A stretch of DNA of 8,140 bases from Bacteriovoracaceae bacterium (GTDB lineage Bacteria; Bdellovibrionota; UBA1018), in contig JAHFAC010000071.1 of NCBI GenBank assembly GCA_023250755.1, positions 1-8,140 on the forward strand, given 5' to 3'. Shown here piece after piece: positions 1-7,045 of the stretch. Each line of letters begins with the position of its first letter. Positions within the stretch are counted from its first letter, which is position 1. Under the pieces are notes generated by a model. It was not told where the DNA came from and did no database searches. It saw only the letters and a program-made list of their open reading frames with translations. The position numbers and the translations under genes were made by a program.

Positions 1-771
1 CTCTACCGGCTGGAGCTGTCCTTTTTTCTGAATCACCCCTGACATTTTAGAATCCAAATTCAACGTAAAATTCTCACCCTGACGGGTGACCAGCTTAAAT
101 CGCTTTTCAGAAAGGAAAGGGGGGATACCAAAATGATTTTTCCGGGCCTCCCCTACGGTGATCGCCTTTTCGTCCACGAAGTGCTCAACATCTAAAATCG
201 TACCATTCCAGGACATGACTGTTTGAAGCGCTGTTTTTGAGGTCGGGCGAAAATCAAAAATCTCCTCCACCTCACGTTCGTCCTCGAGCAAGAGGGGAGA
301 AAAGTCCTCTTGCGGATTCAAGAAGAGCTTACGACCCTCACTTTCGCGAATCCGCTCTCGCGTCGAAATCTGATTCACATCCTCGAGACTGAATTTTAAG
401 GTATGGTAACCGACAGTGATCTCGTCTCCCGCTTTGAGGCTCTCAGTAACGATCTTCATTCCGTTGACAAAAACCCCGGTATCGCTGGCAAGGTCATAAA
501 TCGTGGCTGCGCCCTGAGCTTGAGACCCAGCACGATTCACCTCGAGTACTGCGTGAATCGGGGCAATCCCCTCACCTAAAAGCCGGACATCCGCGGAAAT
601 AACCGACCCAATCACAATTCTCTCTTTGTGGAGCCTAAAAAGCTTGGCGGGGGTCACCGATGGCCCTTGAGACGCTAAAGATAAAACCACGATTTTTGTG
701 TTTTTCGAAGGGATAAAAGGAGGCGTCGTCTTCGCCCCAGCCTGGCCACTCATGTCTTTTTCGTTTCCCAT
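1..771 (-). CDS. gltG: FHA-domain protein of GltG type, gliding/envelope machinery (partial, C-terminus outside window)
   Basis: The frame is open from an ATG at 771 to the window edge, giving 257 residues. The start follows a GAGGAG ribosome site (781-786) with 9-nt spacing, overlapping the stop of the upstream small gene. There is no signal peptide, so the N-terminus is probably cytoplasmic. Residues about 45-128 form an FHA domain: IVIGS (53-56 region), D61, H73, YDL, the VNG loop (102-104) and GDEITVG. Two usual phosphothreonine contacts differ: the GR arginine is Ser56 and the S of SRxH is Ala70. After an acidic linker (about 150-175), residues about 180-257 hold a second module with WNGTILDV and ITVGE. 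I associate this module with FHA/TonB-like motility proteins such as GltG, where it precedes a membrane segment; no membrane segment occurs before the edge. The family role, from M. xanthus, is an inner-membrane component linking cytoplasm and periplasm. The gene name rests on the domain plus operon context. Confidence 0.72.
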   Translation of the reverse strand, partial: MGNEKDMSGQAGAKTTPPFIPSKNTKIVVLSLASQGPSVTPAKLFRLHKERIVIGSVISADVRLLGEGIAPIHAVLEVNRAGSQAQGAATIYDLASDTGVFVNGMKIVTESLKAGDEITVGYHTLKFSLEDVNQISTRERIRESEGRKLFLNPQEDFSPLLLEDEREVEEIFDFRPTSKTALQTVMSWNGTILDVEHFVDEKAITVGEARKNHFGIPPFLSEKRFKLVTRQGENFTLNLDSKMSGVIQKKGQLQPVE

Positions 772-784
772 GATTTACCGCTCC

Positions 785-1069
785 TCACTTACTCAAAACA
801 ACATCCCGCAAAAGTTCACGATGAAAATTTTTTCGCCGTTTTACGAGAGAATCAAATTTTTCCTCGACTCTCCGTTCAAAATAAAACTCACCTGGGCTTC
901 GGACCTCCCCTTCAAGGTGAATCCCTTCGAAGTCCAGATCTGTTTTTTTAGGGTAAACAATTCGCGGCTTTGCAGCCTCCTTGGATTCTTCAGCGCGCGC
1001 CGAAAATGTTACAGCTCCAACCAGCACCCAGGCTGCGATCATATAAGGTGCTACTTTATGATTTTCCAC
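785..1069 (-). CDS. small secreted protein of the glt-type operon, 94 aa (position of GltF)
   Basis: I do not firmly recognise this protein. It starts best at a GTG (1067-1069), which sits 9 nt after AAGGAG (1079-1084). A TTG nine bases upstream would give 97 aa but touches that ribosome site directly, and an ATG at 1042 has poor spacing. The first 26 residues make a signal peptide ending SARA before EESK, so the mature protein is about 68 residues and periplasmic. The mature part is charged and carries YPKKTDLDFEG, then GE, a Pro-Gly, a double Arg, and a basic KRRKNFHREL stretch. It resembles small conserved proteins I associate with AgmU/AglT-type loci, but this is from memory and unverified. 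The gene overlaps the end of the large TPR gene by 19 nt and lies 13 nt before the FHA gene, so it is almost certainly translated as part of the operon. By position it could be the counterpart of GltF. Confidence 0.75.
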   Translation of the reverse strand: MENHKVAPYMIAAWVLVGAVTFSARAEESKEAAKPRIVYPKKTDLDFEGIHLEGEVRSPGEFYFERRVEEKFDSLVKRRKNFHRELLRDVVLSK

Positions 1070-4000
1070 GCCGCACAACTCCTTTTCAAGTTCTCAACCG
1101 CCAATTTCTCAAAACCCACAAGATTTTTCTCAACCAATTTCCCGAGCAAAGTTAAACATTTTTCCGCACCCTCTGCACCCTTCGCGGAGCTCCGAGCCGC
1201 CTCGTGGTAAACGATCTCAAATTGATCCGAACTCAAGCCATCGCTCTTGGCTTTCGCAAACTGGGCTTCGACCTGTGGGTCGCCTGAACTCTGTAACAAA
1301 CCCTGAAGCGCAATCGCCAATCCACCCGATGCATCGGCACTCGGTGCCTTGAGCTGAACTTGATCCCAAAGTGGTTTCGCTTTGGCAAAGACCCGGTAAT
1401 AATTTAAAAGCAGGGCGCGATTCATCTTCGCAAAAATAAAAAGATCATCTTGCTTGAGTGCCTCCTGTAAAAGAGACGATGCCTCGCCTACAGAAAGCCA
1501 ATCCTCCTCACGAGCTCCGCTAGCGGCTAAAACCGCTTGATTATTGAGTGCTGCAGCTGATTTTGGGTTCAAAGTGAGGGTCCTTGCGTAGCAGACTTGA
1601 GCAAGTCCCGGCTTTCCGGCCCCCCAAAGTAAATTCCCGTAATCAAGCCATTGAACGGCATCTTGCGCATTTTGAATGAGTCGGTCGCGAACTCTCTTGA
1701 GTTCCACCTCGCCACCATCAGCCGGAGCCCCCGCTAACCTTAACTTCCCTCTCGGCCCTTGAGCTCTCCCTGGACTTCCTAATCGATCGGCAATTTCGGG
1801 CAAGACTGGGCTTAAAATTTCATCTGCCACGGCCTTTTGGTAAGCGTCGCCCCAAGTTTGAAGCGCTTTTTTTCGAAGCGGTTGGCTGATTGCCAGGAGA
1901 TTTTTTGTAAAAGCGGCTATTCCATCAGGGCTCGCGGCAGCAGGTGGCGCAATCTTCTCAACCTCATCGGCAAAGGCCATGACCCAGTTAGCAATTTTAA
2001 AAAGTGCAGCTACGCCCCAAGGTCCCCCGACGTCCACTGCGGCCAAATAAGCTTTGCTGAGAGGCTCCAAAAATTTCAAGCGTTGATTGAGCGCCTTCTT
2101 GACTTGAGCTTCGGGCAGCTTGAGCGGATCAAACTTTGCTTCATGCTCCATTATCTCAGCAAGGCGATACCGCGAGTAAGCAACAAAAGGTGAAAGATGC
2201 CCCCCCTTTTGCATTGCCACTTTTTTAAAATGAGATTTTGCTTGAGCAAGATCTCCCACTTCTAAATAAAGATCCGCACGACGGGCGCCGCACTCAGCCG
2301 CGTACTCAGGGGGACCACCTTGGCAGTAAATATAATTTCCCTGTGAACGCGCCAAGAGCAATGCGATGGCCCAATGATGCGATGATTTTTTGTATCGCAT
2401 AAGAAAATCGCGCCAATCCTCTTGAGCCGCCTTTAAATTCCCACTTCCCTCATGGATCCGAGCTGAAGTTTCTAAAGCATCCGGATCATCTTGGGTTCGA
2501 CCCAGCTTTCCAAAAAGAAAGGCAGATTCGTCAAAAAACCCTTGGATCAAGAACGAGGTCGCCGCGCCCCGAAGCGAGTTCGATGCCTGCTTGCTGCTCG
2601 GAAAGCGCTTGAGCCATTGCCCAGCCACACGCATAACCGAAACCGCATCTCCTGCTGTCAAATAAGCGGAAACTGCGCTTGAATAAGCTTTTTCGGCGAG
2701 GTCTGTCTTAGTCGTCTCTGTAGCAAAAGCCTCGTAATCCTTGGCCGCGGATCCATAATCTTTGTCGCGCTCATGGATTGCGATCATCCCTACTTTGAAG
2801 CGGGTGTCTTGCTCGAGCAAAAGGGTCTTGAGCTTTCCCTCGCCCATCTCTTTATCGGCTGCGAGCAATTCTGCGTTACCCCGAATATCCTTCATGATTT
2901 CCTTAAGATCACTCGCGGCATCTGATTTTTCGATCTCTGCAGGTGATAGCGAGGCGATTCGATCCGCATAAAGTTGGATCCAAAGCCTCGCGGCAGTCAA
3001 ACCCTGCTGACTCCTTGGGTATCGCTCGATCAATTTACGAATCCGCTTGACCGCGTCCTTTTGCGTTCCCTTGTAGCCCGCCAAAATTTGAGCAGACCTT
3101 AGAGCGGTCTCGCGTCCTTCGGGCAAATCGCCCAGGGTATCAGCCAACTCGTCTCCGGCCTCAACGAACTCCCGCTCGAGAACAGAGGGCTCAGTAGCCA
3201 TCGGGATTTTGGGCGCGGTTTGCGCTGCTTTCTTTAAGGCTTCTGAAAGCGCAGAAATTTTTAATACGGCGGCCTCTTTGGTATAACGCTTATCACCCGA
3301 GTCGATGACCTTTCGGTAAAGCTCCGAAGCCTCTTTGGATTTGCCCAGCTCACGTTTTACATCAGCCAGGTACATTTGGATTTCTGGCGTTTCTTTTCGC
3401 GGATCTTCCTTTGCCAGGAAAAAAAGAATATAGGCACTATAAAAATCATCGGCTACTTGCAATGAAGCTCGATTGCCGGTTTTCCTAAAAGCCTCGTGCT
3501 GCTCAGTTGCGGCCCTTCGCACCATGGCCCTTAAATTCTGGGCGGCGGTCTCGGTCTCCGCATCTCCTCGCGTGAGAAGTTTGGCATTTTTAAGTCGTTG
3601 AACGACTTCAGCATACCGTCCACGCCGCAGATCCAGATCCACTAGCTTGACTAAAAATCGAAAACGACCCTCTTCATCTCGACTGATGCGAACTAGGGCC
3701 TCATAGACTTGAACGGCCTTGATCGGTTCGACGTTCCTTTCATATTGCTTCGCGAGTTTTTCTAAAATTTTAGGGTAAAAATCTTTTTCTCCGGCGACTT
3801 TGTCAAAGTAAACCAAAGCCTCATCAACTTTTCCGGCTTCAGTCATAAAAATCGCCATGTCCCTGAGCGCTTCTTCACGAAGGTTGACGAACTTTTCACC
3901 TCCCTCACTCGCCCGGGTGACGGCCTCCTTCATCGTAGCCACAGCATGATCAAAGCGGCGCGTTTTATAGTAAGTCCAAGCCAGCTTATGAAGCACTCGG

Positions 4001-4641
4001 GGGTATTGGTCCCCTAATTCGCCTCCTTTTTTAGCGGCCATTTCATAATAAGATTGAGCCTTCTTGAACAGATTTGCGTTAAAAGCCGCCTCACCCAATG
4101 CGCGATAAGCCTCAACTACGAAAGGGCTCTCCGGATAATTTTGCGTCAGAAGCTCAAAATAATGAACACTCTCTTTAGTTCGCTCAAGCTCCCCATAATG
4201 AAAGCCCAAAAAGTAATAAACCCGATCCATATGTTGAAACTGGATTTTAAACCGCAAGATCTCTTCGCAAGCGTCGATTCCCTTAAAAAGATAAGGTTTA
4301 GAATGCGCCCGATTAATCAAAGGATCGGATACACCTTGCTGAAGGCGCTTTTCGTGAACTCGCCCTTCAAGGAGGAATGCGGCCCGATAGGATTCCAAGT
4401 AAAGCTCCGCGACCCTCAGGTAAAGGTCAGCGCGACGGTTCGTCGGCAAGCGTCGGCCGAGCACGATTCTCAGCTGAGTGAGCTCCTGGTTTCTGAGATC
4501 AGCAATCTTGGTTTCTTCAGGGCTCTGGAGAGCAAGCAACTCTGAATCAGAATAGGCCGCCACGGCCCGCGTTGACGGAATCCACAGAACTCCCCACAAA
4601 ACCACACTTGATAAAATGGATTTAATCAGGATTTTCCGCAT
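1051..4641 (-). CDS. gltD: very large periplasmic TPR protein, AgmU/GltD type
   Basis: This is an intact 1196-aa protein, close to the roughly 1,200 residues of M. xanthus AgmU/GltD. The ATG at 4641 follows GGAG (4647-4650) by 5 nt, inside the end of the preceding gene (16-nt overlap). A signal peptide occupies residues 1-29 (basic MRKILIK, hydrophobic core, then STRAVAA), so the protein should be periplasmic. A helical N-terminal segment with NQELTQLR, LGRR and ADLYLRVAELYLES (about 50-85) is followed by tetratricopeptide-like repeats at about 139-172, 176-209, 213-246 and 256-290. Further weaker helical repeats run through the middle, with TPR-like units again near 997-1030 and 1065-1100. 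No catalytic motif is visible. In M. xanthus the homologue is a periplasmic scaffold of the gliding machinery that also influences sporulation-related surface trafficking. Here it lies between the GltE-like gene and a small secreted protein gene. Assignment as a large TPR secreted protein is sure; orthology to GltD is likely from length, N-terminus and neighbours. Confidence 0.8.
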   Translation of the reverse strand: MRKILIKSILSSVVLWGVLWIPSTRAVAAYSDSELLALQSPEETKIADLRNQELTQLRIVLGRRLPTNRRADLYLRVAELYLESYRAAFLLEGRVHEKRLQQGVSDPLINRAHSKPYLFKGIDACEEILRFKIQFQHMDRVYYFLGFHYGELERTKESVHYFELLTQNYPESPFVVEAYRALGEAAFNANLFKKAQSYYEMAAKKGGELGDQYPRVLHKLAWTYYKTRRFDHAVATMKEAVTRASEGGEKFVNLREEALRDMAIFMTEAGKVDEALVYFDKVAGEKDFYPKILEKLAKQYERNVEPIKAVQVYEALVRISRDEEGRFRFLVKLVDLDLRRGRYAEVVQRLKNAKLLTRGDAETETAAQNLRAMVRRAATEQHEAFRKTGNRASLQVADDFYSAYILFFLAKEDPRKETPEIQMYLADVKRELGKSKEASELYRKVIDSGDKRYTKEAAVLKISALSEALKKAAQTAPKIPMATEPSVLEREFVEAGDELADTLGDLPEGRETALRSAQILAGYKGTQKDAVKRIRKLIERYPRSQQGLTAARLWIQLYADRIASLSPAEIEKSDAASDLKEIMKDIRGNAELLAADKEMGEGKLKTLLLEQDTRFKVGMIAIHERDKDYGSAAKDYEAFATETTKTDLAEKAYSSAVSAYLTAGDAVSVMRVAGQWLKRFPSSKQASNSLRGAATSFLIQGFFDESAFLFGKLGRTQDDPDALETSARIHEGSGNLKAAQEDWRDFLMRYKKSSHHWAIALLLARSQGNYIYCQGGPPEYAAECGARRADLYLEVGDLAQAKSHFKKVAMQKGGHLSPFVAYSRYRLAEIMEHEAKFDPLKLPEAQVKKALNQRLKFLEPLSKAYLAAVDVGGPWGVAALFKIANWVMAFADEVEKIAPPAAASPDGIAAFTKNLLAISQPLRKKALQTWGDAYQKAVADEILSPVLPEIADRLGSPGRAQGPRGKLRLAGAPADGGEVELKRVRDRLIQNAQDAVQWLDYGNLLWGAGKPGLAQVCYARTLTLNPKSAAALNNQAVLAASGAREEDWLSVGEASSLLQEALKQDDLFIFAKMNRALLLNYYRVFAKAKPLWDQVQLKAPSADASGGLAIALQGLLQSSGDPQVEAQFAKAKSDGLSSDQFEIVYHEAARSSAKGAEGAEKCLTLLGKLVEKNLVGFEKLAVENLKRSCAAWKIIK
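1079..1084 (-). promoter_or_regulatory. ribosome binding site that sets the GTG start of the 94-aa gene
   Basis: AAGGAG lies 9 nt before the GTG at 1069 and inside the coding end of the large TPR gene. It ends one base before the TTG at 1078, so it cannot serve that codon, and this argues for the 94-residue form. Confidence 0.65.
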
Positions 4642-6263
4642 TCCGTCTCCAGCCCAAAAACATAATCCCCAAGCTCATCATTCCAAAATTCGCCATTGAA
4701 CGACCAATAATATTGATCATCCCGCCGGTAAGGGATCACATTGCCCCGAGTCCGTTCGCCTTCAGAGGGGCGCTTATATACCAGACGATGTTTCGCTCGA
4801 CCGAGCATTTCTAATTTGATGAATGCGATTTTTTCAAAATCTGAAACCAGAGCCGAATGGTGATCAATCAAACTATTCTTGACATAAGCCCCGCCGAGAA
4901 GATGAATCGATTTCAACCGCCATTTCAAGACCAATTCCAAGAATCCAGGGAATCCCTCGCCTCTTTCATGCAAAACCCCAGGCTGGCTGGAATCAAAAGT
5001 CCGAATGGCTCGGGCTTCGGACTGAATCGCGCTCTCCGCCGCCACTAGATTCTGAAAATAAGGACCGCGAGCAAAGCGATTCACCAAACTCTGAAACCCA
5101 CTTTGCCCATAGAGCGAGCCCGCAAGCACGCCTTTGGCAGATTCGTAGAATCGTGAAAGATTGGAGGGATCTTTTTCTACGAATTTTTTGACCTCTTCGC
5201 CCAGCTCCGTGTACTTCGAATGGAATTCGTTGATGGCGTCGTTCGCATCCGAGTAAAGGCAAAGTGCGAGAAATGCCTGAGCGCGAAGAACGTCGATTTC
5301 TGAATTAAACACGAACGAAAGCGCTGGACTCTTGTACGAAGCAAGCTTGCCTAAGGTGCGATTGTACTCCTGCCGGCCAAACGAGTTCCAAGCCTGCTCA
5401 AAAAGCACGTCCGGCCAAACTAGGCTTTCTTTTTGAATTTGCTCATAAGCATGATCCGCGTCGTCTAATCGATTCATCTGATAAAGCGTGCGCGACTCCC
5501 CCGCCTGACAACGGGCCTCGAGATCCTCGGCCTCTCTCCGGCGTTGCTGATCACGCAGGCTCACGACATCCGTCTGCTCTGAAGCAGCACGAGCTCGATC
5601 AACGTAATCACCTGAATTCCGCGCGCAAGCGCGAAAATCCAAGAGAGCTTCTTCGTTTTTCCCTGAAATCGCAAAAGCGGTCCCGCGCAATTGAAGTGCG
5701 AAGGGCCAAAGGGGGCTGGATTCGCTCATTCCGTTCAAATAGCCAATGGTTTTTTCTTCTTTCCCTTTCAAAAGCGCGTCTTTTCCGAGTGAGTAAAGAT
5801 AAGCGCTGCGATTGAGCGAATCATAATCTTCGTAAGTGGTGTGGCGAATTAAATACTTTCGAAGGACATCAGCCCCCACTCGCACCAAGAGTTCTTGGGT
5901 ATGGGTCAATACGCGCCGAATCGTCGGTTTGTCCGCGGTTTGAAGTGTCCGGATAAAAAAATATGAAGCCGTATTATAGAGCCCCGCTTGAACGAGGCTT
6001 GAAGTCACCCAAGCATAAGCCAAAGGCTGAAGAGCCGGGTTTTCTTCACCCGCGGCAAACGCATATCGGGCCGCCTTGAAGTACTGCCCCGATTGATAAA
6101 ATTTCTGTGCATCTTGAAGTGCAGAATGCGCCGAAGGCGTCTCGACGCCTCCTAAAGCTATGGGGATCTGGATGAAAAAGAGGCAAGCAAGGAGAAGCGC
6201 TCCCCTTCTTGATCTCAAATCCTGTACCCGAGTCCAAAACCGAAAAGGTAATTGGAAAACCAC
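4626..6263 (-). CDS. gltE: periplasmic TPR protein, AglT/GltE type
   Basis: This 545-aa protein starts at a GTG (6261-6263) that has GGAG (6271-6274) 7 nt upstream, inside the barrel gene (49-nt overlap). A TTG at 6218, overlapping the barrel stop codon, would remove 15 residues and is the alternative. RSRR at 17-20 followed by a hydrophobic stretch to about residue 38 forms the signal peptide. TPR-like helices occur at about 46-110, 150-215 and 255-350, with YQSGQYFKAARYAF and YQMNRLDDADHAYEQI as clear examples. They are interrupted by a charged helix (about 228-255) rich in Arg, Glu and Gln. The C-terminus carries YYWSFNGEFWNDELGDYVF (about 518-536), which I recognise as the conserved tail motif of AglT-like proteins. 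In M. xanthus this protein (AglT/GltE) is a periplasmic TPR component needed for adventurous gliding. Adjacency to the barrel and to the GltD-like gene supports this. No enzyme motif is seen. Confidence 0.78.
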   Translation of the reverse strand: MVFQLPFRFWTRVQDLRSRRGALLLACLFFIQIPIALGGVETPSAHSALQDAQKFYQSGQYFKAARYAFAAGEENPALQPLAYAWVTSSLVQAGLYNTASYFFIRTLQTADKPTIRRVLTHTQELLVRVGADVLRKYLIRHTTYEDYDSLNRSAYLYSLGKDALLKGKEEKTIGYLNGMSESSPLWPFALQLRGTAFAISGKNEEALLDFRACARNSGDYVDRARAASEQTDVVSLRDQQRRREAEDLEARCQAGESRTLYQMNRLDDADHAYEQIQKESLVWPDVLFEQAWNSFGRQEYNRTLGKLASYKSPALSFVFNSEIDVLRAQAFLALCLYSDANDAINEFHSKYTELGEEVKKFVEKDPSNLSRFYESAKGVLAGSLYGQSGFQSLVNRFARGPYFQNLVAAESAIQSEARAIRTFDSSQPGVLHERGEGFPGFLELVLKWRLKSIHLLGGAYVKNSLIDHHSALVSDFEKIAFIKLEMLGRAKHRLVYKRPSEGERTRGNVIPYRRDDQYYWSFNGEFWNDELGDYVFGLETECGKS

Positions 6264-6925
6264 GTGTTTTCTCCGCTATCCCCAAATCGGGGAGCTTGAT
6301 AAATGGAACCCGTGAAATCAAAACGGACAATCCAGTTTTGATTCAAGTGGTACTGATGCCCCGTTCCCAGGAACAGAGCTAAAAAATCCTGCTTGCTATA
6401 GGACGGAGAACTACTCGCGCTGGTCCGAGTATCCAATGCGGTATTGATCGATCCCATCCCTCCCGAAAAATACCAGTCAAAATAAAGAACTTTGTTGAAG
6501 ACATTGATCTTGGCATACCAAGGCACATAATGAGCAACGAGACCCAGCTGTGAACGAATCTCTCGAACCACGGGGAGAGTATTAGGCGCCGCTTGTTTCA
6601 GATGCTCAAAAGTATTGTTCTCGCGATTATTGAGTGTCGAGTAAAATACCTCAACCCCAAACATTTCTGACAGGTAATAGGAGAATGCTCCAGAAATTTC
6701 ATAAGTATTGCGATAGGCGTTTGAAATTCCGGGTCCTGCCATAACGCTGAGTTGGGGTCGATTTGCTTTCAGGTATTTTCGGTTCTGAAGAACATAGATC
6801 TTCTTCTCAGGATCGAGCCAATTAAAGTTAAACTCATCAGCGGCGTACGCTTGAGTCACCCCAATCACCCATCCCACCCCAATCAATCCTTGAAACAACC
6901 CCTGCCAAATTCCATGGCTTTTCAT
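6215..6925 (-). CDS. outer-membrane beta-barrel protein, first gene of the glt-type operon
   Basis: This 236-aa protein has a signal peptide ending near residue 28 (TQAYA before ADEF). The mature part alternates polar and aromatic/hydrophobic residues in short strands, for example LSVMAGPG, EISGAFSYYLSEMFGVEVFYS, LYFDWYFSGGMG, WIVRFDFTGSIYQ and a terminal FGFGLGYRI. It matches the small outer-membrane barrel proteins common in myxobacteria and Bdellovibrio. The segment VLQNRKYLKANRPQLS just before the first strand is typical of that group. In Glt systems several such barrels (GltA, GltB, GltH) form the outer-membrane part, and this one may correspond to GltH by cluster membership, although it comes first here. 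The ATG is the only credible start: an in-frame TAA lies 12 nt upstream, and no Shine-Dalgarno sequence is visible. The following gene begins within its last 49 nt. Confidence 0.78.
   Translation of the reverse strand: MKSHGIWQGLFQGLIGVGWVIGVTQAYAADEFNFNWLDPEKKIYVLQNRKYLKANRPQLSVMAGPGISNAYRNTYEISGAFSYYLSEMFGVEVFYSTLNNRENNTFEHLKQAAPNTLPVVREIRSQLGLVAHYVPWYAKINVFNKVLYFDWYFSGGMGSINTALDTRTSASSSPSYSKQDFLALFLGTGHQYHLNQNWIVRFDFTGSIYQAPRFGDSGENTWFSNYLFGFGLGYRI
6271..6274 (-). promoter_or_regulatory. ribosome binding site for the GTG start of the GltE-like gene
   Basis: GGAG lies 7 nt upstream of the GTG at 6261-6263, within the barrel coding sequence. The alternative TTG at 6218 has only an AGGA two bases away, which is too close. 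The GTG start is therefore preferred, although it lengthens the signal-peptide n-region. Confidence 0.5.
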
Positions 6926-6934
6926 GATGTTAAA

Positions 6935-6964
6935 AGTTTACCCCGGAGATCTGAGGGACAGCAA
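6935..6964 (-). promoter_or_regulatory. candidate promoter for the minus-strand glt-type operon
   Basis: TTGCTG (6959-6964) and TAAACT (6935-6940) are separated by 18 nt and each match the sigma-70 consensus only partly. If used, transcription would start near 6928, only a few bases before the ATG at 6925. That fits the absence of a ribosome binding site. The call is weak; another promoter further upstream in the divergent region is possible. Confidence 0.25.
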
Positions 6965-6995
6965 GCATTTTGCACGGGATGTCAGCGACGAAATA

Positions 6996-7024
6996 TTGAC
7001 GGAATGGGGCAGCTGCATTAGCGT
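6996..7024 (+). promoter_or_regulatory. candidate promoter for the four-repeat secreted protein gene
   Basis: TTGACG (6996-7001) is a good -35 element. At 17 nt spacing TAGCGT (7019-7024) is a poor -10, with only three consensus positions. The predicted start near 7031 would leave about 15 nt of leader containing the AGGGGG ribosome site at 7031-7036, 9 nt before the ATG at 7046. A weak -10 could mean an activator or another sigma factor. Confidence 0.35.
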
Positions 7025-7045
7025 CTCTTCAGGGGGAAAATTCAA

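Noticed and set aside
698..1210. Plus-strand open frame of 170 codons across the left part of the operon
   Set aside because: It runs antisense to the FHA, small secreted and GltD-like genes, has unnatural composition rich in Phe and Ser, and shows no ribosome site or domain.
1837..2193. Plus-strand open frame of 118 codons within the GltD-like gene
   Set aside because: It is antisense to an intact gene, with no signal, motif or promoter.
4054..4545. Plus-strand open frame of 163 codons opposite the N-terminal half of the GltD-like gene
   Set aside because: It is antisense to a well-supported TPR coding region and shows no domain or ribosome site; it is a shadow of the real frame.
4993..5262. 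Minus-strand open frame of 89 codons inside the GltE-like gene
   Set aside because: It is an alternate frame of the GltE-like gene, with Arg/Ser-rich composition typical of shifted reading.
6046..6330. Minus-strand open frame of 94 codons spanning the barrel/GltE junction
   Set aside because: It is in the third frame across two well-supported genes, and its Cys- and Pro-rich translation looks like a frame shadow.
7009..7016. Eight-base palindrome GCAGCTGC between the -35 and -10 of the repeat-protein gene promoter
   Set aside because: It sits at an operator-like place, but a palindrome this short is expected by chance many times in a window of this size and has no second copy nearby.
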